Source: Helicobacter sp. 13S00401-1 (GTDB lineage: Bacteria > Campylobacterota > Campylobacteria > Campylobacterales > Helicobacteraceae). From it: a DNA stretch of 64,000 nucleotides. The stretch is taken from NCBI RefSeq assembly GCF_002272925.1, contig NZ_MLAR01000006.1, positions 1-64,000 on the forward strand, given 5' to 3'. Below are positions 55,489 through 63,962 of this stretch, piece after piece. The notes under the pieces were generated by a model that did no database searches, was not told the origin of the DNA, and was given only the letters and a program-made list of their open reading frames with translations. The position numbers were made by a program, and so were the translations under genes. The stretch's first letter is position 1; every line of letters begins with the position of its first letter.

Positions 55489-56277
55489 ATGGCTAGTGCT
55501 AATCAAACAAAAGCTAATGAAGCTAGGCTTAGATACAGAGCTGGAAGTGTAGAGCCAACTGCTGGAGTTGCTTTAGGGTACACACAGGCTAATCTTGTAG
55601 TGCTTCCAAAAGAATGGGCCTATGACTTTTTAGTTTTTGCTCAAAGGAATCCAAAACCTTGTCCTATACTAGATGTAAGTGATGTAGGAAGCTTTAAAAC
55701 TTTCTTAGCTCCTAGTTCGGATTTAAGAACTGACTTGCCACTTTATAGAATCTGGCGTGATGGAAAACTATCTGAAGAACTTAGAGATGCTAGAAAAGCT
55801 TGGGATGAAAGAGATGATTTAGTAAGTTTTCTAATAGGCTGTAGTTTTACTTTTGAATCTGCCTTACTTGATGCTGGCATCAGTCTTAGACATATTGATC
55901 AAAACTTAAATGTAAGTATGTATCTAACTAATCAAAGCTGCCGTCCTGCTGGGCGTTTAAGTGGGAATCTAGTTGTTTCAATGAGACCTATAAAAGCTAG
56001 TCTTGTGCAAAAAGCTAGAGATATAACCGCCCTTTATCCAAGCGTGCATGGTGCCCCAGTTCATATAGGAAGTCCAAGCGAGCTAGGTATAGCTAGCCTT
56101 TCTAAGCCAGACTTTGGCGATGCTGTAGAGATAAAGAATGATGAAGTGCCTATGTTTTGGGCTTGTGGAGTAACACCTCAAGCTATAGTCATGGCTTCTA
56201 AGATACCTTTTGCAATCACCCACGCCCCAGGTCACATGTTCATAACTGATGTTTTGGAATCTAATTATAAAGTCTAA
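55489..56277 (+). CDS. DUF1445 (YcsI) putative hydro-lyase
   Basis: 262 residues. [52 protein letters not shown] and CGVTPQA are DUF1445 signatures. The reaction is not established. The family forms the N-terminal part of the mammalian D-glutamate cyclase DGLUCY and is usually encoded with 5-oxoprolinase genes, which suggests a role in making or handling 5-oxoproline. Eight bases separate its stop from the next start. Confidence 0.9.
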   Translation: MASANQTKANEARLRYRAGSVEPTAGVALGYTQANLVVLPKEWAYDFLVFAQRNPKPCPILDVSDVGSFKTFLAPSSDLRTDLPLYRIWRDGKLSEELRDARKAWDERDDLVSFLIGCSFTFESALLDAGISLRHIDQNLNVSMYLTNQSCRPAGRLSGNLVVSMRPIKASLVQKARDITALYPSVHGAPVHIGSPSELGIASLSKPDFGDAVEIKNDEVPMFWACGVTPQAIVMASKIPFAITHAPGHMFITDVLESNYKV

Positions 56278-56285
56278 GGTATAAA

Positions 56286-57893
56286 ATGCGTTTTTTACCC
56301 ATAAATCTTAATTCATTTCTAATTGAGCTAAAAGATTTAAATGAAACTCTTAGACTTTTTGATATGCTTAATGAACTATCTAGCAAAGAGATAACTTTAA
56401 TAATCCCAGCCATGAAAACGCTTCTAATCTCATTTAATAAAGACCTAACTACCAAAGAAGAGCTAATTAAAAAGATAGCAAGTTTAGATTTAAGTAAGAG
56501 TTTTTTAAAAAAACAAGATAGCAAAAAAGATTTAGTCACCATACCTATAACCTATGATGGAGAAGACTTAGAAGAAGTAGCTAGGCTTTGTAAACTAAGT
56601 GTTAAAGAGGTTATAAAACGACACAGTAGTAGTGAGTATAGAGTAGCATTTTGTGGTTTTACTCCAGGTTTTGCCTATCTTAGTGGTGGAGATAAAGTTT
56701 TAAAAGTACCTAGGAGAAAAAGCCCGCGCATTTCTATCAAAAGAGGTTCCATAGCCCTAGCTGATAACTTTTGTGGTATCTATCCAACCAACTCTCCTGG
56801 TGGCTGGCAGATAATTGGCAGTACTACACTTAGTATGTGGGATCTAAGTAAAAATCCAAGTGCTTTGCTTTTACCTGGGTTAAGAGTGCGCTTTGTAGAT
56901 GCTTCTACTTTAGATTCTGCTTTAGATTCTAAAACTAGGTGTGATGAGACTATCTTAAGCTATGACATGATGCAGATAGATAAACTTGATAAAGCTATAG
57001 AGATAACTAAAATGCTACTTCCTGCAACTATTCAAGATCTCGGACGAAAAGGGCAAGAAAAGCAAGGAGTTTCTAGTGCTGGCGCACTTGATAGGGCCTC
57101 TTTTATAAGCGCTAATAAAATCTTAGGAAATGAAGAAAATGCTCCTTGTATAGAAATAGCCTTAGGTGGATTTAGCTTTAAAAGCCTAGCTGATATTAAG
57201 ATAGCCATAACAGGTGCTACCTTGCCAATAACTATAAAACGAGATGGAGTTGAGATAAGGGCTAAAAGTTATAAGGTTTTAAAAATTCATAGTGGAGATG
57301 AGGTCATTTTAGGTATGGCAAGCCATGGAGTGCGAGCTTATATTGGCGTTTTTGGAGGGTTTAAAGTTAAAAAGATTCTAGGAAGTGCTTCAAGTGATAC
57401 TTTAGCTAACATCAACCCTCTTCTTATTAAAGTTAAAACTAAGCTTTTTATAGATGATAATGCTTCCAAACTAACTCACACTCACATCAAAAAGCCTAGT
57501 TTGCTCCCAAAGGTAGGAGATATAGTAGTACTTGATATAGTACTAGGTCCTCGCACTAACTGGTTTAGCTATCAAACAGTAAGCGACTTTTTAACACAAG
57601 AATGGCTAGTAACTCCTAAGTCAAACCGTATAGGCATTAGGCTTTTAGCAGATAAATTAATTAAATCTAAGTTTGAAGATGAACTACCAAGTGAAGGCAC
57701 GCTAAATGGAGCTATACAGATTCCTCATGATGGACAACCTGTGCTTTTTTTAGCTGATCATCCCATAACTGGTGGCTACCCTGTGATAGCTAATGTAGCA
57801 AACTATCATCTTGACCTAGCAGCACAGATACCAATTGGCGCTAAGATTAGATTTAATGTGATTGCTGATTTTGATGAGATTAGAGTAAAGTAA
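56286..57893 (+). CDS. Fused 5-oxoprolinase subunits PxpB-PxpC
   Basis: 535 residues. Residues ~1-230 are PxpB/KipI (FCGFTPGFAYL, VPRRKSPR, YPTNSPGGWQIIG). Residues ~235-535 are PxpC/KipA (ATIQDLGRKGQEKQGVSSAGALD, AITGA, VGGF-like VFGGFKV, GPRTNWFS and DGQPVFLLADHP-like DGQPVLFLADHP). In many bacteria these are two genes; here a single frame joins them without a stop. It completes the PxpABC enzyme with the gene at 54706. Confidence 0.93.
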   Translation: MRFLPINLNSFLIELKDLNETLRLFDMLNELSSKEITLIIPAMKTLLISFNKDLTTKEELIKKIASLDLSKSFLKKQDSKKDLVTIPITYDGEDLEEVARLCKLSVKEVIKRHSSSEYRVAFCGFTPGFAYLSGGDKVLKVPRRKSPRISIKRGSIALADNFCGIYPTNSPGGWQIIGSTTLSMWDLSKNPSALLLPGLRVRFVDASTLDSALDSKTRCDETILSYDMMQIDKLDKAIEITKMLLPATIQDLGRKGQEKQGVSSAGALDRASFISANKILGNEENAPCIEIALGGFSFKSLADIKIAITGATLPITIKRDGVEIRAKSYKVLKIHSGDEVILGMASHGVRAYIGVFGGFKVKKILGSASSDTLANINPLLIKVKTKLFIDDNASKLTHTHIKKPSLLPKVGDIVVLDIVLGPRTNWFSYQTVSDFLTQEWLVTPKSNRIGIRLLADKLIKSKFEDELPSEGTLNGAIQIPHDGQPVLFLADHPITGGYPVIANVANYHLDLAAQIPIGAKIRFNVIADFDEIRVK

Positions 57894-57930
57894 GTCTACT
57901 AGTCTAAATAAAGTGAGTAAAAAGATAAGA

Positions 57931-57969
57931 TTTACTTTTAATGAAATCTAAGATTTCATTAAAAGTAAA
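57931..57969. terminator. 39-base near-perfect palindrome between convergent operons
   Basis: TTTACTTTTAATGAAATCT and AGATTTCATTAAAAGTAAA are perfect 19-base arms around a single A. The palindrome lies between pxpBC and hydC, which converge, so it probably stops both transcripts; only the minus strand has a following T-rich stretch. Confidence 0.5.
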
Positions 57970-58035
57970 ATAGTACTTTAAAGCACTCTTAGAAATAAGG
58001 ATACTTTAATAAAAAGATTTAAATAAAACTAATAC

Positions 58036-58743
58036 TTACTTAGCAGGTTGTGCTACATCTTCAGCATTAGGATCTGGGAAATAGTGTCTACCACTTACCA
58101 TTAAGTCAACTCCGCCATTTGGATACTTAACAGAGTTCCATATAACCATATAAACATGTACTGGTATGAAAAGCATAAAGCCCCACATACAAACATGGTG
58201 TATCTCTCTAACTACACTTAGTCCACCAACAAGAGGAGTAACCCAACCAAATATATCTCCTAAAACTTCACCAAGTCCTAGATGATAAACATTAGAGTAA
58301 AGCACAACTCCAGTTATAGAAACTAAAAATGTAAGCACAGCTAAACAGAAATAAACCACATACTGAATCGGGTTATATACACCTTTAATCTGTGGATGTT
58401 TAGATACAAAAAGGTAGTTCCCTAAAATCCCAAGCCAAACCTTACCACTAAAGATCTGTTTAAATGACGCGCGCTCACTTTTAGATGAAGGTGCAAATAT
58501 ATAAAGATACAGCCTAAAAAAAGCAGCACAAATCAAGATAAAACCAAAGATGATATGCCCACTTCTAATATAAGCTTGCAAAAACATAGTTGGCTTACCA
58601 TCAGTCAAAGGCTGCAAAAATGGGAAGGCTATATAAAATCCTGAAGCTATAAGTATAATAATGCTTATAGCTCTCACCCAGTGCAAAAAGACAGTAGTAC
58701 TGCCCATCATCACATCTTGTTTATAAAAAGTAGGTTGCTTCAT
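58036..58743 (-). CDS. hydC: [NiFe] hydrogenase cytochrome b subunit HydC
   Basis: Anchors the uptake hydrogenase in the inner membrane and passes electrons to quinone through two hemes. 235 residues, four to five helices; candidate heme ligands include His in FLHWVRAISI, YIRSGHIIFG and REIHHVCMWGFMLFIPVHVY. 18 bases downstream of hydB. No protease gene follows; the next gene downstream is convergent. Confidence 0.93.
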   Translation of the reverse strand: MKQPTFYKQDVMMGSTTVFLHWVRAISIIILIASGFYIAFPFLQPLTDGKPTMFLQAYIRSGHIIFGFILICAAFFRLYLYIFAPSSKSERASFKQIFSGKVWLGILGNYLFVSKHPQIKGVYNPIQYVVYFCLAVLTFLVSITGVVLYSNVYHLGLGEVLGDIFGWVTPLVGGLSVVREIHHVCMWGFMLFIPVHVYMVIWNSVKYPNGGVDLMVSGRHYFPDPNAEDVAQPAK

Positions 58744-58760
58744 ACTTGCCTCCTTAAGAC

Positions 58761-60497
58761 TTAGATTCTTGCCATGGAAGGATCTACTTTATAGTTACTT
58801 ATCTCATTACCTTTAGTATCCACTAAGTGAACCGCACAAGCTATGCATGGGTCAAATGAGTGAATGGTGCGGATGATTTCTAATGGCTTAGTTACATCAG
58901 CTATCTTAGTTCCTATAAGACTTGTCTCATAAGGTCCTTTTTTGCCCGCTTTATCTCTTGGGCCTGCATTCCAAGTTGAAGGAACTACGCACTGATAGTT
59001 TTCTATAACTCCATTTTTAATGCGCGCCCAGTGACTAAGCATACCACGAGGCACATCACCTATATATCTTCCTTTATACTCTTTATCTTTATCTATAGAG
59101 TATGGGACACAAGTTGACTTATCTGACTTAAGGTTTTCTATCAAGGCATTAAAAGTAAGTATTCCGTAATCTGCGATAATCTTAGCTTCTATACCTCTTG
59201 CAGCAGTTCTTCCTAATGTGCTAAAGACAGCTTTTAGAGGAAGCCCAGTTTTTTTCAAAAAGTCAGTAGCAGTTTTTTCTACTCTTTCATTTTTGGCAGC
59301 CAAACCTACAACTAAAGATGCAAGTGGACCAACTTCCATAGGCATAGAATCATATCTTGGAGATTTAATCCAGCTGTACTTATCATCAGTTCTTAGCAGC
59401 TTAGAAGGCTCATTTTTACCGCTTAGTCCTATACTTTGTCCATCTACAAAACCTGTGTAGTTTGGATTAGTCTGACCATCATAAGGCTGTAAAGCTATCT
59501 CGTTAGTATTTTCATACTTATACCAAGAGTGAGTAACTTCTTCTTTGATTAAGTCTTCATTGATTGGATGAAGTTTGCTTATATCTCCATTTAACACTAT
59601 CCCACTTTCTAGTAAAAAGTCATCACGCCCTACTCTTATCTCTTTTGAACTCATAAAGTTTAGTAAGTTACATCCTGCAGTTGCACTAGGTTCATTTACA
59701 TAAACTTCTCCAGCCATGATAAGGTCTGGATAATAAGCCCTATTAACAAAGTCAGCGACTTTATCAAACTTAAACTTATACTCAGCCAAACGACTAGGGT
59801 CTAAAACATCCATTACAGAAGTTATACCACCAACTGTTAAGCTTTGAGGGTGAGGTTGTTTGCCACCAAAGATAGCCATCATTTTTGCTGCTTCTCTTTG
59901 AATCTCAAGCAGTTTTAGATAGTGAGAAAGCACTATCAAGTTTTGCTCAGGGCTAAATCTATAAGTAGGATGTCCCCAGTAGCCATTATTAAACGGCCCT
60001 AAAGCGCCTTTTGATACAAAGTCTTTTACTCTTTTTTGTACTGCAGTTAGTTCATCTTCACCAGCTGAGATTGGATTATCAGTATAAGCAAAGGCTAGTT
60101 TTGCAGCCTTTGCTGGAGAAGCGCTTAAAGCAGATACTACATCACACCAATCTAAACCGTGCAAAGTGTAAAAGTGCACTGTGTGATCGTGCAAGAAAAG
60201 TGCTTGATCCATCAAAGCCCTCACAAGTTGGGCGTTATAAGGTGGAACTATGCCTAATGCATCTTCAACTGCCATGATCCCTGCTCTATAATGGGAGTAA
60301 GTACAAACTCCGCATATCCTGCCAGCCAAAAAGCCCGCATCTCTTGGATCTCTTCCTTTTAAGATAGTCTCTATCCCTCTCCAAAGAGTAGAGCTTGAGT
60401 GGGCGTCTGTTATGACATTATTCTCATCTACTGTTACTTCTATCCTTAAGTGCCCTTCGATTCTAGTTATAGGGTCTACTACTATTTTCTTTGTCAT
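58761..60497 (-). CDS. hydB: [NiFe] uptake hydrogenase large subunit HydB
   Basis: Holds the NiFe(CN)2CO centre that oxidises H2 on the periplasmic face. The N-terminal pair RICGVC (Cys62, Cys65) and C-terminal pair DPCIACAVH (Cys551, Cys554) are the metal ligands. After His557 a 21-residue tail should be removed by a maturation protease. 578 residues, normal. I chose the ATG at 60497, which follows AAGGAA; a GTG precedes it. Its maturation needs HypF, encoded at 9-11 kb. Confidence 0.96.
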   Translation of the reverse strand: MTKKIVVDPITRIEGHLRIEVTVDENNVITDAHSSSTLWRGIETILKGRDPRDAGFLAGRICGVCTYSHYRAGIMAVEDALGIVPPYNAQLVRALMDQALFLHDHTVHFYTLHGLDWCDVVSALSASPAKAAKLAFAYTDNPISAGEDELTAVQKRVKDFVSKGALGPFNNGYWGHPTYRFSPEQNLIVLSHYLKLLEIQREAAKMMAIFGGKQPHPQSLTVGGITSVMDVLDPSRLAEYKFKFDKVADFVNRAYYPDLIMAGEVYVNEPSATAGCNLLNFMSSKEIRVGRDDFLLESGIVLNGDISKLHPINEDLIKEEVTHSWYKYENTNEIALQPYDGQTNPNYTGFVDGQSIGLSGKNEPSKLLRTDDKYSWIKSPRYDSMPMEVGPLASLVVGLAAKNERVEKTATDFLKKTGLPLKAVFSTLGRTAARGIEAKIIADYGILTFNALIENLKSDKSTCVPYSIDKDKEYKGRYIGDVPRGMLSHWARIKNGVIENYQCVVPSTWNAGPRDKAGKKGPYETSLIGTKIADVTKPLEIIRTIHSFDPCIACAVHLVDTKGNEISNYKVDPSMARI

Positions 60498-60522
60498 CAC
60501 TATCTTCCTTGTTTTTTAGAAT

Positions 60523-61752
60523 CTATTTTGGTTTAGTTACACTAGATGCTACAGCATGCGCTGCTATGCCTATAACAGTTATGGCCAAAAGTACTATACC
60601 GGCAGTATCTGCGGTCTTATCAGCACCAAACCCTGCATAAGCTGTGCTATAAAGCCTATTACCTAAAGGCTCTTCAAAAGGACTCATAGTATCCCAAAAG
60701 TCTGGTTCACTACAGCCTATACAACCATGCCCCGCACCGATTGGCCAGTTAGTGTGAGTGTTAAACTTAAGTCTTGAACAGTTATTAAATGTATAAGGTC
60801 CCTTACAGCCCATTTTGTATAAGCAAAAACCATTTTTTGCATTCTCATCGCCAAAATGTTCTACAAACTCACCTGCATCAAAGTGGCCACGTCTTTCACA
60901 AAGATCGTGGATTCTATGTTGGTAAGCCCACTTTGGTCTATTAAAAGAATCTAGTGCTGGAAGAGAGCCCATAAGGATGTAGTTTACTAGGTTACCAACT
61001 ATGTTTTTCTCACTCGGTGGGCAACCTGGTACATTTATAACTGGCTTATCTATCATCTTGCTTAGTGGCTGTGCATTAGTTGGGTTTGGATTTGCCGCTT
61101 GGACACCTCCAAAACTTGAGCATGTTCCTATAGCAAGGATGGCTGCTGCACCCTTTGATGCTTCTCTAGCTTCCTCAGCTCCAGTTCTACCTTGTGCGCC
61201 TATAGTTAAAAAATACTCATCTTTTGGTATACCACCTTCTACCATTAACACATAACGACCATAGTAGTTTTTCATAGCATCACGAAGGCTTTTTTCTGCT
61301 TGGTGCCCAGCAGCAGCCATAACAGTCTCATGATACTCAAGACTAATAAGATCAAATATTACAGAATCTATACCCGGATCTTCTGTCCTAAGTAAACTCT
61401 CACTGCATCCTGTACACTCAGCCATATGAAGCCAAATCACTGGCACTCTATTAGCCAACTCTGCTGCTTTCAAAGTAAGTGGCGCAAAGCTTGCAGGAAG
61501 GCCTATGGCTGCAGTCATAACAGCAGCCCATTTCATAAAATCACGCCTTGAAAAGCCACTTCTTTCTAAAGCCTCTGCTATATCTTTAGAATCTTCATCC
61601 TTATAGTAGGGCTTAAGTTTTGCTAGATTATTAAGTCTTTTTTGTATCCTTTTAAAAAGCTTAGCTTCTTCAGCTGAACTCATTTTAGACGGATTGGTGA
61701 CTTTTTCTTCATTATCCAAACCTGTATCTTGCGGTGAAACTGGAGATATCAT
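60523..61752 (-). CDS. hydA: [NiFe] uptake hydrogenase small subunit HydA
   Basis: Carries three Fe-S clusters that take electrons from the NiFe centre. The twin-arginine signal SRRDFMKW with a hydrophobic stretch exports the pair through Tat. Cluster motifs include ECTGCSES, GTCSSFGG, GCPPSEKN and CIGCSEPDFW. A C-terminal membrane helix follows (GIVLLAITVIGIAAHAV). The ATG at 61752 follows AAAGGG; the frame opens further upstream but without a ribosome site. The leader before the Tat motif (~67 residues) is long. Confidence 0.96.
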   Translation of the reverse strand: MISPVSPQDTGLDNEEKVTNPSKMSSAEEAKLFKRIQKRLNNLAKLKPYYKDEDSKDIAEALERSGFSRRDFMKWAAVMTAAIGLPASFAPLTLKAAELANRVPVIWLHMAECTGCSESLLRTEDPGIDSVIFDLISLEYHETVMAAAGHQAEKSLRDAMKNYYGRYVLMVEGGIPKDEYFLTIGAQGRTGAEEAREASKGAAAILAIGTCSSFGGVQAANPNPTNAQPLSKMIDKPVINVPGCPPSEKNIVGNLVNYILMGSLPALDSFNRPKWAYQHRIHDLCERRGHFDAGEFVEHFGDENAKNGFCLYKMGCKGPYTFNNCSRLKFNTHTNWPIGAGHGCIGCSEPDFWDTMSPFEEPLGNRLYSTAYAGFGADKTADTAGIVLLAITVIGIAAHAVASSVTKPK

Positions 61753-61899
61753 AGGGTCCCTTTGTAATAGAATCAAGTTAAAACATGCCACTAACTCTAG
61801 CAAAAATTACAAGAAATGCATTATGAAAGTGCTACAAGTTTGGTAGATTCTAGGACTAAAATGTTTAAAAAGGTAAATCAAAATTAATTTTTATTAAAA

Positions 61900-61922
61900 C
61901 ATGATAATGAGAATTTGCATTT
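61900..61922. promoter_or_regulatory. Fur-like box between hydA and the small membrane gene
   Basis: ATGATAATGAGAATTTGCAT at 61901-61920 fits a Fur operator core (GATAATGAGAAT). It lies ~150 bases upstream of hydA on one side and ~240 before the next plus-strand gene. In H. pylori the hydrogenase operon responds to Fur, so control of hydABC is plausible. Confidence 0.45.
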
Positions 61923-62014
61923 TGTAAAAGATAAACTAACTATGACAGTCTATATGCCAAATCTAGCAGCATTTAAACACATGTTACTAACTGCTACATG
62001 ACACAATGCAAGCC

Positions 62015-62141
62015 TTAGCTTAAAAAAATTAGTTTAATTACGCATAAATTTTCCTTTTTAGGTAATATTTTATTAATAATGATATGCAATAAAGGGCTGA
62101 AAGATTTTTTTAGCATTCAAAAAGAGCACAAGGAGATAATT
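62015..62141 (+). repeat. Duplicated leader, copy A
   Basis: About 105 bases (strongest at 62032-62122) recur at 63459-63564 with only a few changes: CGCATAAATTTTCCTTTTTA, GGTAATAT, TTATTAATAATGATATGCAA and TAAAGGGCTGAAAGATTTTT. Each copy ends just before a ribosome site and a small membrane-protein gene starting MWI. The AATAATGATATGCA part could be a promoter or a Fur-like site. Confidence 0.75.
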
Positions 62142-62552
62142 ATGTGGATTATGTGGTTTGTAGCGTGTTCATTTATCCTTATAGTTGTGGCTTTTAAGAT
62201 AGTTGTTAGCTTGTTCAAGTTTGCATTTTGGGTTAGAGAAGACATTAAACTGGCTAAAAAAGATCACTATGAAAAACATCCTGAAGATAAAGAGTTTCGT
62301 GATATGCTGTATAAAGACTTTTTGTTTCAACTATTCTATGTGTTTGGTGCCTTATTCATTCTTGTATTTTTATGTGCTTTTGTCAAAGGCTATAATCTTT
62401 GGTTCTTTGGAGCTATAGACCTTGCTTTTTGGATGGGTTGCTTAGTTAGGATTTGGAAAATAAACTCTAAGCATGCATTAATTTTGAAAAAAAGAAATGA
62501 AAAAAAAGACATTTTAAAACTATTACCAAAAGAGCAACAAATAATGGTATAG
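62142..62552 (+). CDS. Small membrane protein, unknown
   Basis: 136 residues, not recognised. Helices at ~3-25, ~65-85 and ~90-110, with a charged loop (VREDIKLAKKDHYEKHPEDKE-like) between the first two and a Lys-rich C terminus. The ATG at 62142 follows AAGGAGAT; the frame extends upstream into the repeated leader, which is non-coding. A second gene at 63594 has the same leader and a similar MWI start, so they may be paralogous cassettes. Confidence 0.65.
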   Translation: MWIMWFVACSFILIVVAFKIVVSLFKFAFWVREDIKLAKKDHYEKHPEDKEFRDMLYKDFLFQLFYVFGALFILVFLCAFVKGYNLWFFGAIDLAFWMGCLVRIWKINSKHALILKKRNEKKDILKLLPKEQQIMV

Positions 62553-62689
62553 CAAATAAAGACCTTACTCCAAATAAAAAAACTCTTCAAGCCTTAAAAG
62601 AAAGCGAAGAGATTATAAAAGAGATAAAAGCAAATAAGCGTCATGGCTACAAAACTAGAGAGGAGCTAGAAAGAGCACTAGATGCTTAA
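62540..62689 (+). pseudogene. Remnant of RelB/DinJ-like antitoxin
   Basis: The frame encodes DLTPNKKTLQALKESEE, then IIKEIKANKRHGY and KTREELERALDA, which looks like the toxin-binding C terminus of a RelB/DinJ-type antitoxin. There is no start codon: the frame opens after a stop near 62500 inside the preceding gene, and the DNA-binding N terminus is missing. Its stop overlaps the ATG of a toxin-like frame, as in intact TA pairs. Confidence 0.55.
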
Positions 62690-62788
62690 ATCTTATCTTT
62701 ATGAGATTAGCTATACAAAAAGCTTTAAAAAAGACAGAAAAAACTAAGTAGTGAAGACAAGGAAGTAAACTATGCTAGTCTTAAGTAG
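62682..62788 (+). pseudogene. Remnant of YafQ/RelE-like toxin, frameshifted
   Basis: ATG at 62682 overlaps the antitoxin stop. The frame reads MLKSYLYEISYTKSFKKDRK and stops at 62747. Adding one A to the run at 62738-62743 would continue it as KKLSSEDKEVNYASLK before another stop at 62788. The beginning fits YafQ/RelE toxins; the catalytic C terminus is absent, so it should be inactive. Confidence 0.5.
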
Positions 62789-62817
62789 ATATATAAAAAT
62801 ATGAGATAGCAAAACTA

Positions 62818-63042
62818 GTGCGCATCTTGCATCCTAAAAAAGATACATCCTTTCAGATGTACGCCAAACCAGTAGATAAATCCAAGCTAAAAGGCAAAGT
62901 TTTAAAAAACTATGAAGACTTAAAGGCAAGAATGGGAGAAGTACTAAGCTTTGATAGCTATGAAGACTTTAAAAAAGACATACTAGACCTACTAGAAACA
63001 CCAGAAGTAAAAGGCGTTTTTGACAGGCTTAAAGACAAGTAG
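62818..63042 (+). CDS. Unknown 74-residue protein or C-terminal fragment
   Basis: Codon use looks natural (KPVDKSKLKGKVLKNYEDL, SYEDFKKDILDLLETPE). The GTG at 62818 has no ribosome site, and in-frame coding-like sequence (YEIAKL) continues upstream to a stop near 62795. It is therefore more likely the end of a lost gene than a complete one. Family not recognised. Confidence 0.35.
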   Translation: MRILHPKKDTSFQMYAKPVDKSKLKGKVLKNYEDLKARMGEVLSFDSYEDFKKDILDLLETPEVKGVFDRLKDK

Positions 63043-63202
63043 GTGTAATCCTTTTGCCGACAAAAAAAGTTAATCTTTTTGTGAAAGAGAGCGGGTTTTA
63101 AAGGTTTTTGACTTTTAGGGCTTGTTTTCCTATTTTTTAACTTCTTGCCCTTCATCGCTTTTTAATGAATCTTTTTTAAAACTATGCCTACTATTTCACA
63201 TC
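63043..63202. other. Intergenic, no gene seen
   Basis: Follows the fragment at 62818. T-rich plus strand without a clear terminator or frame. Confidence 0.4.
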
Positions 63203-63241
63203 TTTTAAACTGTCTCATATAATACATCTTAAAACCTTGCC
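63203..63241 (+). repeat. 39-base direct repeat, first copy
   Basis: TTTTAAACTGTCTCATATAA continuing to CATCTTAAAACCTTGCC. It recurs at 63963-64000 with four or so changes and a one-base gap; the second copy touches the window end and may be longer. Both contain ATATAAT, a possible -10 box. The first lies ~250 bases before leader copy B, so it may mark cassette borders. Confidence 0.6.
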
Positions 63242-63294
63242 TATTATCTTTATAAAATTTTTAAATCTATGGAAGCCTTTTATAGGTTTGCTTA

Positions 63295-63477
63295 TTAAGG
63301 TCTCTTACTTCTTTGAGAGGCGATATTCCCAAGGTTTAGGTTAGTCTTTAACCCAGCTGTGGCTTTTTTTATAGAATCTCCTAAAGTATTAGTTAAATTG
63401 GCACCAGTAGCTCTAGTAATTCTATTTATAGCTTTACTTAAGTTATCAAAGTCTGGCTTTAGCTTTAAGGTTAGTTC
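63295..63477 (-). pseudogene. Possible coding fragment on the minus strand
   Basis: The minus strand encodes ELTLKLKPDFDNLSKAINRI, TRATGANLTNTLGDSIKKAT and AGLKTNL, which reads like a genuine, perhaps phage-tail-like, N-terminal segment. Its 5' part runs into the antisense of the duplicated leader, where the only start is a TTG. It may be a truncated gene cut by the leader duplication. No identification. Confidence 0.3.
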
Positions 63478-63593
63478 AATTACGCATAAATTTTCCTTTT
63501 TAGGTAATATCTTATTAATAATGATATGCAATAAAGGGCTGAAAGATTTTTTTAGTGTTCAAAAAGGACTAAAACAAGCATAAAGGAGAGTAA
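63459..63593 (+). repeat. Duplicated leader, copy B
   Basis: Second copy of the leader at 62015-62141; strongest identity at 63473-63564. It differs from A at a handful of sites and has ~15 extra bases before the ribosome site AAAGGAGAG of the gene at 63594. Confidence 0.75.
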
Positions 63594-63788
63594 ATGTGGA
63601 TAGTAACTGCGTCTATAGTGTTTTTATTTTTTCTTATGTTGCTACTTGTGGCCTTTTATGCAGTTAGGTGGTACATAGGGCTTATAATACGTGCGTATAG
63701 ATTTAGTGCACGCAGTATAGAACTGCTTGAGCAACAAGAAAGGGAGAAGGAAAAACAAAAACAGTCTTTGCATCAAAACGCTAACTAA
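63594..63788 (+). CDS. Small single-span membrane protein
   Basis: 64 residues: one long hydrophobic helix (VFLFFLMLLLVAFYAV), an Arg/Tyr-rich juxtamembrane part and a Gln/Glu/Lys-rich tail. AAAGGAGAG precedes the ATG. It shares leader and MWI start with the gene at 62142, but the rest is not clearly similar. Function unknown. Confidence 0.6.
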   Translation: MWIVTASIVFLFFLMLLLVAFYAVRWYIGLIIRAYRFSARSIELLEQQEREKEKQKQSLHQNAN

Positions 63789-63962
63789 GCTTATGTGCGG
63801 TAGTTTTATATTGTGCTTCCCTTATATTAAAAGGGTAGCGTCCTTGTCGCACCCTTGCTAGTCAAGGCTACTAACCACTTACAAAGCCAACTATATAAAT
63901 CTAACTATCCACCTTATATATGCCTTTATATGGGTATGTAAAATGCCATTTTTAACGATGTA
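63789..63962. other. Intergenic with small hairpins
   Basis: CCCTT/AAGGG and CTTG/CAAG hairpins lie at ~63817-63869, without T-runs. No gene seen. Confidence 0.35.
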
